DNA from: JBAZPT01 sp041645535
Lineage (GTDB): Bacteria; Patescibacteriota; Minisyncoccia; Moranbacterales; UBA2206
Direction: 5' to 3'
Length of the DNA stretch: 64,000 nt
Assembly (NCBI GenBank): GCA_041645535.1
Contig: JBAZPT010000001.1
Location: 493,115-557,114 of the forward strand
Positions 17,014-25,259 of the stretch are shown here, piece after piece. Position 1 is the stretch's first letter. Every line of letters starts with the position of its first letter. A program made the position numbers and the translations under genes. The notes beneath the pieces were generated by a model. The model ran no database searches, was not told the origin of the DNA, and worked only from the letters and a program-made list of their open reading frames with translations.

Positions 17014-17562
17014 TCATTGATTTTCACATTTGCAAGAAGGGATAAAATTACCGAAAAGGATTTGCGCCAAAAGCTGAATCGTATCGGGTTTTGGCAATGC
17101 AGCATTTTGCAAGCCTTCATTGCAATTTGTACAAGTGGCCTTTAAATTTGAAGGCGTGTCTGAGCCACCCTTTGATTTATCAACGACATGGCCCATAGCT
17201 AAACGTATTGTTCTGCCCTTGTGGAATGGATCCAAATCACCAGCCGCCAAACCGCAGCTTTGACAAGTAAAACCATTTCTTTCCAAAACTATTGCTCTTG
17301 TTTCCTTGGAAATGCTACGAGCAAAAGCAGGTTTTCGTTTAACATTTATTAAGATATGCTGTCCTGGTTTTAAATCAGCACGATCTTTGTGTGATAAAAT
17401 TTGATATCCCTGTTCATCACGCAACTCCCTTACTCGCCTCGCCCATTCCGCGGCCCAACCCGAAGCTTCTTGGATTTCTTTTGAGCTTATTACTCTCCCT
17501 ATATTTTTAAGTAGAAAATCAAGAATTTTTTGCTTTGAGCCTTTACTTTTTTCTTTAATCAT
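17014..17562 (-). CDS. HNH endonuclease, probable type II restriction enzyme
   Basis: 182 residues. The N-terminal ~65 residues look like a winged helix (KQKILDFLLKNIGRVISSKEIQEASG...). The HNH domain follows, with C-x2-C pairs (CQSCG, CTNCN), GHVVDKSKGGSDTPSNLKATC (H of GHV, N of SNL) and a final CKC. The gene starts 1 nt after the methyltransferase stop, which indicates coupled translation and argues that it cuts the site that the partner protects. Recognition sequence not readable. The alternative is a stand-alone homing-type HNH protein, which is less likely next to a methylase. Confidence 0.8.
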   Translation of the reverse strand: MIKEKSKGSKQKILDFLLKNIGRVISSKEIQEASGWAAEWARRVRELRDEQGYQILSHKDRADLKPGQHILINVKRKPAFARSISKETRAIVLERNGFTCQSCGLAAGDLDPFHKGRTIRLAMGHVVDKSKGGSDTPSNLKATCTNCNEGLQNAALPKPDTIQLLAQILFGNFIPSCKCENQ

Positions 17563-17563
17563 A

Positions 17564-18517
17564 TTAGTAAATAGTTTTTAGAATTTGAATACTTATTGCT
17601 TTTGCAACTGCAGGGGGGAAAGCGTTACCAATTTGTCTATATGCTGCAGTTTTTCGACTTGGGAAGTGCCACGAGTCGGGAAAGCCTTGGATACGAGCAG
17701 CCATTCGTACTGTCAATCTCGGTAATCCATCTTCCGGAAATTTTTTTTCTGGCGCAGAATCAGCAATGCCCAAACCATCAATCCATAGGTTTTTCCATTG
17801 TTGTCGTGCTCGGGTAGGTCCTAAATCAGGGCCGCCATGTTTTTTTGATCCTCCCACCAAAGTTGGGCCTACACTATTTGCTTTTTTTGACCATTTATGT
17901 GCTCCAACCCAGCCCTTTTCTAGCATCAAATCAAATAACGCTTCTCCAACCGTAATTTTTTTTAAAATAGGTTTTGGCCATTCAAAATTATTGCTCAATT
18001 CATTTTTTATGGCAACTAAAATAAATCGGGGTCTTAATTGCGGTACTCCGAAATCTGATGCGTTTAATATTTTCCAGTCTGACCAGTAGCCCATTTCAGC
18101 TAGCTTTTGTTGGATACCTTTTCGGTATGTTTCAAATTTTGCTGAAGCCAAGCCAGGAACATTTTCAAGCAGAACTGCTTTTGGATTAGTTTGTTTTATT
18201 ATTTTTAAAGCATACGGAAATAAATCCCTATCGTCTTTTTGGCCAAGTTGTTTTCCGGCGATCGAAAATGGCGGACAAGGCACGCCGCCAGCGACCAAAT
18301 CAACTCCGTAAAAACTTTTTGCGTTAAAATGTTTTAAATCATGATTTAAAACATTTAATTCCGGCCTATTGTAATTCAAAGTGCGACAATATTCTTCTTC
18401 TATCTCTACAGCCCCAACGCAATCAAACCCAGCCTCTTCTAATCCTAAAAATTGGCCGCCTCCACCAGCGCAAAGCTCCAATACAGTTTTTTTATTTTTG
18501 TTTAATTTTGTCTTCAT
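17564..18517 (-). CDS. C5-cytosine DNA methyltransferase
   Basis: 317 residues with the ordered m5C motifs: VLELCAGGGGQFLGLEEAGF (I, SAM binding), GGVPCPPFSIAGK (IV, catalytic Cys), ENVPGLASAKF (VI), PRFILVA (VIII), a short target-recognition region (GPTLVGGSKKHGGPDLGPTR) and IQGFPDSWHF...QIGNAFPPAVA (IX-X). It methylates cytosine at C5 and should protect against the HNH nuclease encoded next. A TGTGGTATAAT promoter (18554-18544) lies 27 nt upstream and appears to drive the three-gene operon. Confidence 0.93.
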   Translation of the reverse strand: MKTKLNKNKKTVLELCAGGGGQFLGLEEAGFDCVGAVEIEEEYCRTLNYNRPELNVLNHDLKHFNAKSFYGVDLVAGGVPCPPFSIAGKQLGQKDDRDLFPYALKIIKQTNPKAVLLENVPGLASAKFETYRKGIQQKLAEMGYWSDWKILNASDFGVPQLRPRFILVAIKNELSNNFEWPKPILKKITVGEALFDLMLEKGWVGAHKWSKKANSVGPTLVGGSKKHGGPDLGPTRARQQWKNLWIDGLGIADSAPEKKFPEDGLPRLTVRMAARIQGFPDSWHFPSRKTAAYRQIGNAFPPAVAKAISIQILKTIY

Positions 18518-18543
18518 ATAAACAGTTACTTGTTCTTTAATAA

Positions 18544-18554
18544 ATTATACCACA
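18544..18554 (-). promoter_or_regulatory. Extended -10 promoter of the methyltransferase operon
   Basis: TGTGGTATAAT on the minus strand. The same 11-mer, or one change from it, precedes nrdR, the 28979 gene, the GT39 gene and the murein hydrolase gene. Confidence 0.6.
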
Positions 18555-18571
18555 AATCAAGTCTTTTTGAT

Positions 18572-19237
18572 TTACAAACTCACATACGCCACTGGCAGGA
18601 CTTTGCGGAAAATGCCGGCGATGAGGATGGAATCGGTTTCGTCGAGATAGATCGGCTGGTGGATCGGATTTCGCGATTGCGGGAAAAGCCCGATGATGCC
18701 GTGCTTGAGTTTTTTGTATCTTTTAATTGTTGCCATACCGTTGATAACCGCCACCACGATTTTGCCCTCAAAGTCGTCCCCCGCTTCGCATTTTTCAAAT
18801 ACCACATAATCGCCATCGCCGATTTCTTCCTTGTCCATAGAATCGCCCAGCGCTTTCACCGCGAAAAGTTTGGCTGGATCGGCTTTGCGAAACAGGCTTT
18901 CGGAAATCTGGAGATACCCGTCCACATTGCCCTCGGCATACGCCAGCGCCTCTCCGCAGGAAGCCAAGCCATACATCGGAATGGAAAAAATATTTCCGAG
19001 ATTGGCGTAATTGTCATTTTCGACTAGATAGATTTTTTTGCTTTTGTCCCTTTTGAGCAAATCTTTTTTCTCCAGCGCCTCAATCACTTGCACCGTTCCT
19101 TTGAGGCTGCCAACTTCCACGCCCCTTTCTTCCAAGAATTTGTGCACGCGATAGGTCGTCGGATTTTCTTTTTCTGCGTCAATAATCTCCCGAATTGTTT
19201 CAAGAACCGTGTTTTGTTTTGATGTTAATTGTTCCAT
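18572..19237 (-). CDS. lexA: LexA-like self-cleaving repressor
   Basis: 221 residues. An N-terminal helix-turn-helix part is followed by an S24 peptidase domain with Ser133 (ALGDSMDKEEIGDGDYV) and Lys172 (NGMATIKRYKK). The expected cut site is Cys94-Gly95 in YGLASCGEALA; a Cys-Gly bond is used by UmuD, while LexA usually has Ala-Gly. RecA filaments stimulate such cleavage and so lift SOS repression. It is transcribed from a TTGACA/TATAAT promoter that contains two direct AGTGATATA repeats, which are a good candidate operator and differ from known LexA boxes. Whether it is the global SOS repressor or a local regulator of the neighbouring restriction operon cannot be decided here. Confidence 0.85.
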   Translation of the reverse strand: MEQLTSKQNTVLETIREIIDAEKENPTTYRVHKFLEERGVEVGSLKGTVQVIEALEKKDLLKRDKSKKIYLVENDNYANLGNIFSIPMYGLASCGEALAYAEGNVDGYLQISESLFRKADPAKLFAVKALGDSMDKEEIGDGDYVVFEKCEAGDDFEGKIVVAVINGMATIKRYKKLKHGIIGLFPQSRNPIHQPIYLDETDSILIAGIFRKVLPVAYVSL

Positions 19238-19265
19238 TTTTTTATGGTTAGTTTATTATGATGTT

Positions 19266-19293
19266 ATTATATCACTCTATATATCACTGTCAA
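19266..19293 (-). promoter_or_regulatory. lexA promoter with direct-repeat operator
   Basis: -35 TTGACA at 19293-19288, -10 TATAAT at 19271-19266, spacer 16 nt. AGTGATATA occurs twice (19288-19280 and 19276-19268), 12 nt apart, covering the spacer and the -10, as expected for autorepression. Confidence 0.75.
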
Positions 19294-19393
19294 CCCCGTT
19301 AGAAAAATGCGCCTACAATAGCTTAAATAAGCTTACTTTTACAATCAAACTTCAAAGTTATCCACAGGCCGTTTTGTTATTTTTCTAACGGGG
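19294..19393. repeat. 100-nt element with 15-bp inverted ends
   Basis: Left end ccccgttagaaaaat (19294-19308) and its exact complement (19379-19393). The length is close to the 102-103 nt of the other palindromic elements. It abuts the lexA -35 box. Confidence 0.6.
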
Positions 19394-19419
19394 TCAAGTA
19401 TCCCTCTGTGGATAACTTT
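19354..19419. promoter_or_regulatory. Inverted pair of DnaA-box sequences
   Basis: aaagttatccacag (19354-19367) and its exact complement (19406-19419) contain ttatccaca at 19358-19366 and tgtggataa at 19407-19415. The arms interleave with the right end of the 100-nt element. There is no dnaA or dnaN nearby and only two boxes, so an origin is not claimed. Confidence 0.45.
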
Positions 19420-19493
19420 TGTCTGCCCCGAGCGTATCAAGGCGGCTTCATTGGCTTTTTTTATTCCCAATTTATGCTAAAATATAACAAAAG

Positions 19494-20111
19494 ATGTTTA
19501 GCTCCATAAACCTCGCGGATCCGCATATTCTCTCCTATATAAAAACCATCGGCTATCCGACGATGCTGGTTTTGATGATCGTCGAGGGACCGATCGCGAC
19601 CATCCTCGCCGCTTTCGCTGCCAGCCTGGGTTTTTTCAATGTTTATTTTGTTTTTATTCTAAGTATGCTGGGCGATATTATCGGCGATATTATCCTCTAC
19701 ACTATCGGCTATGCCGGAGGCACGCAGGCGCTTGCTAAAGCCGAAAAAATTCTCAAGATCAAACCAGAGATAGTAGCCAAACTGGAAAGACTTTTTTCGC
19801 TCCACGGCAAAAAAACTATCTTCGCCGTAAAATCGACAACTGGACTCTGCTGGATTACTTTTATCGCCGCTGGAACTGTGCGCATGAAATTCCGGGAGTT
19901 TCTTTTTGGCTCAATTTCGGGCGGAATTGTCTGGAGCAGTTTTTTGGTCATTATGGGCTACTTTTTCGGTTATGCTTTTGAGCAAATAAACGATTACATA
20001 AAATACGCCGGTTTGATAATTTTCGCGGCCGCCGCTATTTTTTTCATAATACTTACTGTTTATAAAAAATACCAGGCCCGCCAGATTCTCAAAAACGGAA
20101 CTTCCTCGTGA
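19494..20111 (+). CDS. DedA/VTT-family membrane protein
   Basis: 205 residues, with four to five hydrophobic segments and the VTT (SNARE-associated) pattern: MIVEGPIATILAAFAASLGFF, SMLGDIIGDIILYTIGYAGG and KSTTGLCWITFIAAGTVRM. DedA proteins move or scramble lipid carriers and phospholipids and support membrane and wall homeostasis. It is the first plus-strand gene after a long minus-strand block. The next plus-strand gene has its own promoter 20 nt after this stop. Confidence 0.82.
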   Translation: MFSSINLADPHILSYIKTIGYPTMLVLMIVEGPIATILAAFAASLGFFNVYFVFILSMLGDIIGDIILYTIGYAGGTQALAKAEKILKIKPEIVAKLERLFSLHGKKTIFAVKSTTGLCWITFIAAGTVRMKFREFLFGSISGGIVWSSFLVIMGYFFGYAFEQINDYIKYAGLIIFAAAAIFFIILTVYKKYQARQILKNGTSS

Positions 20112-20133
20112 TTCTTTTTAACCGGCAATTGTG

Positions 20134-20139
20134 CTATAA
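20134..20139 (+). promoter_or_regulatory. -10 element upstream of the PP2C-like gene
   Basis: TATAAT in gtgctataattgagg, 21 nt before the ATG at 20161. A weak -35 (ttcttt) lies 17 nt upstream, at the end of the dedA-like gene. Confidence 0.5.
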
Positions 20140-20160
20140 TTGAGGCAATCCTATACGATT

Positions 20161-22317
20161 ATGGCTAAGAAGAAATTAGACAAAAAAACATCCGTTCTGG
20201 AACCATATTTCGAGAACATTCTTGTTTGTAATAATAAAAAACTCAGGCCCTTTTTTGAAATTTTCGTTCACGAACCGGATAACATCGTTCAGCAAAATCT
20301 GGGAACGCTTTTGGGTATTTTTGAAATTAATGATACTTCTGAAGATTCTTCCTACATTGTCAATTACCTTATTTCCGTTCTTAAAAAAGAATATTCTTCG
20401 CGCCCCAAGCGCGGAGCAGTAGAAAGCTTTGAAGCGGCCCTGCACAAAGCCAACCTGGCTCTTTCAAAATTGGCGGAGCATGGCAATATCAACTGGATTG
20501 GAAAAATTAACGCGCTAGTCGCCGTCATTGAAAGAAACAATCTCTATTTATCGCAGGCCGGAACGGCAACTGCCTATTTGTTGCGTTCCAAAAGTTTCAC
20601 CGACATCAGTGAGGGACTGGCTTCAACAGAGAGCGAGCCGCATCCGCTCAAAACCTTCGTGAATATCTCTAGCGGCCGACTGGAGGATATGGACAAAATA
20701 ATCATTACCACTGATGCAATTTTTGCCATTTTTTCTCCGGAAGAAATAAAGAAAAGCGCTTTGCGCTTTACAGGAGAAAAATTTATTCAATTCCTGAAAA
20801 CGGCTCTCGGCAATGAATTGGAAAGGGCAGCCGTGCTGGTCGTTGATTTGAAAGAAAAAGAAGAAACCTATCAGCCATTTTATGTCGAAAAGAATCCGGT
20901 AAATGCTTTTAGTTCGGCGGCCTTTTCGAGATCCGAAAAATCCAGCCAGTCAAGCCAAAATGAAACCAAAAATGCTCCAGAATCAGATGGTTCGTCCCAA
21001 CTTCAGCTTTCCGGAGAAGACACAGGGAATGCCGCGGAAAAAACCAATCATATCTATATCAAAGAAGCGGAAAAAGTTATGCCGGAACAAAAAAGATTCG
21101 CTGAATTTTTTCTCGTGACTTCGGAATTGGCAGGCGCTTTCTGGAAAAAATTTATTAAATTGGCCAAAGTTCTTTTCCGCTTTTTGGCCGGCCTGGTAAA
21201 AAATATTCCCCGGCCGCGTCCGAAAATTTCAGCTCCAACTGCTCCGACCGTTGTTGACGAAACAATTACTCCCGAGAAAAAAAGGCTAAACCTTAAGAAT
21301 TTAAAAAGGTTTAGCCTTAGCGCTCTTTCCGCCATATCCAGCCTCAAAAAAATCGGTCTATTTTTGCTTCCCAGCCTCTCGCGCCTCAAAAAAATAAACG
21401 CCCGCCTGAATTATCAGCAGCGCCTGTATGTTATTTTGATAATTCTCTTTATTGTTTTTGTGCCGCTGATCGCCATGAGGATTCAAAAAAATATCCAAAG
21501 CAAAAATGTCCAGCCGGTAGCCGAGGCTCCAATTATTGTGCCGCTGGCGCGGGATAAAAATGTCGCGCGCGTCGCAGATTTAAATTCAGTTCTGGCCGGA
21601 GAAAATATTTCCGGGGTTATAAATCTGGGCGGGAAGTTTTTCGGACTCACACAAACTGAAATTATCAACTTGGAAAGCCAGGAAAAATTTGCCCTACCGC
21701 CGGATTTTGGAAAAACAAAACTGGCAGCCGGTATGGATGATTTGAATTTGATTTTTTTAATCAGCCCGGAAAATAAGCTGGCCTCCTGGAGCCCCGTGTC
21801 CAAAAAATTTAATTCGGATGCAATTATTATTCCGGAAAATTCCAACATAACCGCGGCCGGAACTTATCTAACTTATCTATATTTAATTGACGGGAAAAAT
21901 AATCAGATTTACCGCTACCCGCGCGCCGGCAGCGGTTTTGGAACAGCTGTCAACTGGCTCAAGGATTCTATCGATTTATCTAAAATTTCAAATGTGGCCT
22001 TGAGCGACAATATTTTCGCGGCCGACGGCACTACTGTCACCAAACTGTTCAAGGGCAAAAAAGCGGATTTCAATCTGGAAACTTCCGCCACGCCAATCGC
22101 GCCCGCCAAAGTTTGGACTAAAAGAGATTCTGCTAATTTATATATCCTCGACACCAAAAATTCCCGCATCGTCAAACTCGACATCAACGGCAACATCCTC
22201 GCGCAATACTACAACGCCGAAATCGCCAACGCCAGCGGCTTCGCAATCGACGAACCCGTAAACACCGCCTACTTCGCGACTCCCAACACCATTAAGTCTT
22301 TTAGTCTAAGCCAATAA
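20161..22317 (+). CDS. PP2C-like membrane protein with C-terminal propeller-like domain
   Basis: 718 residues from the ATG at 20161 (MAKKKLDKKTS). An in-frame TTG at 20140 overlaps the -10 and is rejected. Residues ~1-240 resemble a degenerate PP2C/PPM phosphatase fold (NINWIGKINALVAVIERNNLYLSQAGTATAYLLR, DKIIITTDAIFAIFSPEEI), but I do not see the usual paired aspartate metal motifs, so catalysis is doubtful. A low-complexity linker, basic segments and one membrane helix (LYVILIILFIVFVPLIAM) follow. The extracytoplasmic C-terminal ~250 residues show repeated short blades (LYILDTKNSRIVKLDINGN) like a beta-propeller. A sensor or scaffold role is possible. Function unknown. Confidence 0.65.
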   Translation: MAKKKLDKKTSVLEPYFENILVCNNKKLRPFFEIFVHEPDNIVQQNLGTLLGIFEINDTSEDSSYIVNYLISVLKKEYSSRPKRGAVESFEAALHKANLALSKLAEHGNINWIGKINALVAVIERNNLYLSQAGTATAYLLRSKSFTDISEGLASTESEPHPLKTFVNISSGRLEDMDKIIITTDAIFAIFSPEEIKKSALRFTGEKFIQFLKTALGNELERAAVLVVDLKEKEETYQPFYVEKNPVNAFSSAAFSRSEKSSQSSQNETKNAPESDGSSQLQLSGEDTGNAAEKTNHIYIKEAEKVMPEQKRFAEFFLVTSELAGAFWKKFIKLAKVLFRFLAGLVKNIPRPRPKISAPTAPTVVDETITPEKKRLNLKNLKRFSLSALSAISSLKKIGLFLLPSLSRLKKINARLNYQQRLYVILIILFIVFVPLIAMRIQKNIQSKNVQPVAEAPIIVPLARDKNVARVADLNSVLAGENISGVINLGGKFFGLTQTEIINLESQEKFALPPDFGKTKLAAGMDDLNLIFLISPENKLASWSPVSKKFNSDAIIIPENSNITAAGTYLTYLYLIDGKNNQIYRYPRAGSGFGTAVNWLKDSIDLSKISNVALSDNIFAADGTTVTKLFKGKKADFNLETSATPIAPAKVWTKRDSANLYILDTKNSRIVKLDINGNILAQYYNAEIANASGFAIDEPVNTAYFATPNTIKSFSLSQ

Positions 22318-22330
22318 TTTCACATCAAAA

Positions 22331-22352
22331 AAACGCCCTCTCACGGGCGTTT
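22331..22352 (+). terminator. Rho-independent terminator after the PP2C-like gene
   Basis: acgccc / gggcgt hairpin followed by tttt, 14 nt after the stop codon. Confidence 0.8.
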
Positions 22353-22401
22353 TCACATTTCTCCACCTTTTTGAGTGGCTTAAACAAGCCAAAATATCTC
22401 T

Positions 22402-22420
22402 CCTAGAGCTCGACTCTAGG
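22402..22420. repeat. Short palindrome cctagag/ctctagg
   Basis: Seven-bp arms around ctcga, in the intergenic stretch between the terminator and the REP sequences. Confidence 0.4.
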
Positions 22421-22438
22421 AAGTTTCCACAAACGGCT

Positions 22439-22465
22439 TCATTTTTGTCCGTTCCATAATCTCCC
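22439..22465. repeat. 27-bp copy of the ATPase gene 3' end
   Basis: Identical to 25264-25290, which encodes MERTKM near the end of the TraG-like ATPase. It lies directly beside the REP at 22465, so the RAYT-transglycosylase block is bracketed by this direct repeat. Confidence 0.85.
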
Positions 22466-23187
22466 ACTTAGGGACTAAGTCCCCAAGTGATTTATTCTAG
22501 CAATAATTTCTCCATTTCTTTTTTGTTTTTCATTTCTCGTGCGACTGTCCTGGCATATTCTTTATATTCTTCTTTGTTTTTAAACTGACCCAGGATAATT
22601 TCTTTATTGCATAATCCTCCTTTTTTCTCCCCGATATATTCAGGAAAGCTGCACCATTTATAATTATCAGCCTTGTGGGCGCCATGAATTTCACTATTAC
22701 AATTTACATAGGCTGAAACATGCAATAAATATTCATTAGAATTAATATGAATCGCTTTAAAGGGCCCCTGAAAAAGAGATCCTGAACGCTTTGTTTTATT
22801 GTTAAAATAACTGGAATATCCCGAGCCCAGCTTAAGCATAAACTTGCTTATACCATTATCGCTCAACTGCTTAAGAATAAAATGATAATGATTAGGATTA
22901 AGGCAGTAGGCAACAACCTCAACTAACTTTTCAATTTTATAGACAGAAACTCGTCCCCAGACTGGTGAGTTTATTTTTTTATCTTTTCGAAAGCTATTTT
23001 CAAATATGCTGCCTATAGGATCCGTCCTGTTAAATTCCTGCATACTTAAAAGAAAACGATAATAATCAAAATTATCTAAAAACACTTCTCGCTTATCAAC
23101 TCCCCGATTACAAATATGATAATATTCATCATTGGCAAATTCTGTTTTTCTCATAATCTTTTTTACTTGGGGACTTAGTCACCAAGT
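22465..23187 (-). mobile_element. REP-RAYT element
   Basis: A Y1 transposase gene bracketed by palindromes at 22465-22489 and 23165-23187 (arms acttgggga and tccccaagt with small changes). A third, perfect 23-nt copy is at 25237-25259. This is the standard layout of a REP-associated tyrosine transposase with its own REPs. Confidence 0.75.
22492..23154 (-). CDS. REP-associated tyrosine transposase (RAYT)
   Basis: 220 residues of the Y1/IS200-like HUH family. The start is MRKTEFANDEYYHICNRGV, the HUH motif is NPNHYHFIL (H89-Y90-H91), and the tyrosine-bearing helix is LGSGYSSYFNNKTKRSGSLF followed by QGPFKAIHI, the pattern that separates RAYTs from ordinary IS200 TnpA. These enzymes nick and join single-stranded DNA at REP palindromes. 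The gene is flanked by REP sequences 3 nt downstream of its stop and 11 nt upstream of its start. It appears intact. Confidence 0.88.
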   Translation of the reverse strand: MRKTEFANDEYYHICNRGVDKREVFLDNFDYYRFLLSMQEFNRTDPIGSIFENSFRKDKKINSPVWGRVSVYKIEKLVEVVAYCLNPNHYHFILKQLSDNGISKFMLKLGSGYSSYFNNKTKRSGSLFQGPFKAIHINSNEYLLHVSAYVNCNSEIHGAHKADNYKWCSFPEYIGEKKGGLCNKEIILGQFKNKEEYKEYARTVAREMKNKKEMEKLLLE

Positions 23188-25212
23188 AATTACTTCCACA
23201 AAAGCATTCTCTGCTGAATTTGAGAAGTTATATTTATACACCGAATCGCGATTGCCCATTAAGTTAAGAACTGCCACATCATATTGAACTCCGTTCGCAA
23301 ACGGTTTTAAAATAATATACGAACAGCAAAGATCCCCACTTTCCCTTCCGTCCAAATGGATGAATTTGATATCTTCCAATGACTCGTTTTCTTGATCATA
23401 AGCCAAAATAGAAGTCAAAATTTGCTTACCCTCTTGCCTGGCTATGACCAGTTCTCTCGTAAAAGAAATTATGTTGAACATATAAGCATTATCCAAAAAA
23501 CCGGAGTATCTTTTTTTGTCGATCCTGCCGTCCTTATATTCAATCACTACATTTGTATACCATTCGGTCGGCCGAGGACTTTCTCCGCTAACAACGATTG
23601 ATTTTATTTCCGGATAGGGATTATCGAATTTGAATTTAGTATCGCTATATCTTATTTCTTCTCTTGAATTATGCGCCGCAAGAACTTTTCCTGCTGCGAA
23701 TTCTTTTTCTCCAGTAGAATATAAACCCGCGCTTATTGAAAAAATCCCGATTAGAATCAGTGAAAATAATATGAAGTTCCAATTCTTCCTTTTTCTGTTT
23801 TTTTCCACTCGATCCACTAAGTCTTGCACTTCCTTCCTTTTTGCTGGATCGATAATCTTATCAAAACTAATAGCGCCCTCAATCGGAATTAAGCTACCAC
23901 CGGCATTCCAAGCCGCAGTAACTTTTTTATATTCATCAGTGGCGCCCTTATAAACTCTGAAAAGCCATTTCAAATAAACAATCCCAGCTTCGATATTTTT
24001 ATCCGGATTGTAACTTTCTTTCTCGCTAATTTCAAAATTGAGTTTTTCCCTCAGCTGATCCCTGGCAATATCAGTAAGCTGAAAAATTCCCAGCGCCCCG
24101 CTAAAAGAAACCGCGTATGGCTTGTATCGCGATTCGCATCCAGCCAAAGCGATCGCATAATTTTCATCAATTCCGCGCGATTTCGCTTGCGTTCTAATTT
24201 TTTCCACAATTTTTTCTCTTTCCTGTCCCTCAATTTCCACAAAAGATGAGAGGATATACCCTTCCATATCTTTATATCTGATTTTATGCCAAATGTTTGA
24301 ATAATTTTGGATATTTTCACCTGTTTCGACTTCTTTAATGATTTCGACTTCATTTTGGTTTTTTAGTTGAAAAATAATCTCGCTTCCAGTATTTGAATCG
24401 CTCCTCACATTCGCATATTCAACGAATTCAATAATATCCTCATACAAAGCTATTTTCCCCTTCTTTATATTGCTTTCCGGAAAATCAAGCGATAATTTAA
24501 TTTCACTCAATACTGGCATTCGATCCGCCCACAGTTCTATATAATTTAGCTTGTTCTCAAAATTAACTTCTTGATTAAATTCTTTTTCCAACCCGTCTAA
24601 AATCCTACCGCACCAAAACCAATTCTGATGCGGTTTATCCGATTCGTTTTTTTGAATAGCGCCATTGATAATAAGTTTTATATCATCATCGTCGATGTTT
24701 TTCGGATATTTTTTTGCACTAGCCTTGATATTTAAATTCTTTATGAATACATTTATTGGAATTATTGTCATCCATTGCCTTCTATCGCCATCTTGGGCTG
24801 GATTATTTTCTTCAGGAAGATAATTAATTTCTTCTTCATCAACCTTAAATATGGCGATGCTTTCCAAAATTGGATTTTTATCCGCCAAAAAATTAAGTAA
24901 GTGACTACCTTTATTAAGATTGATTATAAAAATGTTTGTCTTAAGGAGTCCTTTTAAATTATTCCCATTCCACGCTACCTCTCCATCGAAAAGCCCTCGC
25001 TTTTTATTTAATTTCGGAAATTCAATCGCATCTATTTTTAGAGTTAAATCATCATCATTAAAAAAAGATTTAAAGCTTTTGAGATTTTGCCACCAACTTT
25101 TGGCGCTAGCGACTATTTCAATGAAATATACCCCGCTTTCTGAAATTTCAAAAGGATAATCGTAATTGTTTTTAATACTCAGACTCAGCTTATCTTTTTT
25201 TATTAGCTCCAT
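23179..25212 (-). CDS. Lytic transglycosylase with SH3 domain and one membrane helix
   Basis: 677 residues. The first ~260 residues are an acidic region I do not recognise, with probable beta structure. An SH3-like domain follows (~265-330, VEYANVRSDSNTG, WHKIRYKDMEGYILSSFVEI), then an SLT domain (~340-460) with catalytic Glu in ALAGCESRYKPYAVSFSG, GALGIFQLTDIAR and TAAWNAGG. A membrane helix (WNFILFSLILIGIFSISAGLY) and a C-terminal soluble part come last. The topology is odd: the transglycosylase precedes the only membrane helix and there is no signal peptide. It lies inside the 2.8-kb block between the two 27-bp direct repeats, next to the RAYT, so it may be cargo. Confidence 0.72.
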   Translation of the reverse strand: MELIKKDKLSLSIKNNYDYPFEISESGVYFIEIVASAKSWWQNLKSFKSFFNDDDLTLKIDAIEFPKLNKKRGLFDGEVAWNGNNLKGLLKTNIFIINLNKGSHLLNFLADKNPILESIAIFKVDEEEINYLPEENNPAQDGDRRQWMTIIPINVFIKNLNIKASAKKYPKNIDDDDIKLIINGAIQKNESDKPHQNWFWCGRILDGLEKEFNQEVNFENKLNYIELWADRMPVLSEIKLSLDFPESNIKKGKIALYEDIIEFVEYANVRSDSNTGSEIIFQLKNQNEVEIIKEVETGENIQNYSNIWHKIRYKDMEGYILSSFVEIEGQEREKIVEKIRTQAKSRGIDENYAIALAGCESRYKPYAVSFSGALGIFQLTDIARDQLREKLNFEISEKESYNPDKNIEAGIVYLKWLFRVYKGATDEYKKVTAAWNAGGSLIPIEGAISFDKIIDPAKRKEVQDLVDRVEKNRKRKNWNFILFSLILIGIFSISAGLYSTGEKEFAAGKVLAAHNSREEIRYSDTKFKFDNPYPEIKSIVVSGESPRPTEWYTNVVIEYKDGRIDKKRYSGFLDNAYMFNIISFTRELVIARQEGKQILTSILAYDQENESLEDIKFIHLDGRESGDLCCSYIILKPFANGVQYDVAVLNLMGNRDSVYKYNFSNSAENAFVEVITW

Positions 25213-25236
25213 ACTTAATAATTTATTTGTTTAGCT

Positions 25237-25259
25237 ACTTGGGGACTTAGTCCCCAAGT
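25237..25259. repeat. REP palindrome at the ATPase 3' end
   Basis: A perfect 23-nt inverted repeat with arms acttgggga/tccccaagt. The last codons and the stop of the ATPase gene (RTLGD, stop) are formed by this sequence. Confidence 0.8.

Noticed and set aside
19354..19419. Replication origin
   Set aside because: Only two DnaA-box matches, no AT-rich repeats arranged with them, and no dnaA or dnaN nearby; single matches also occur elsewhere.
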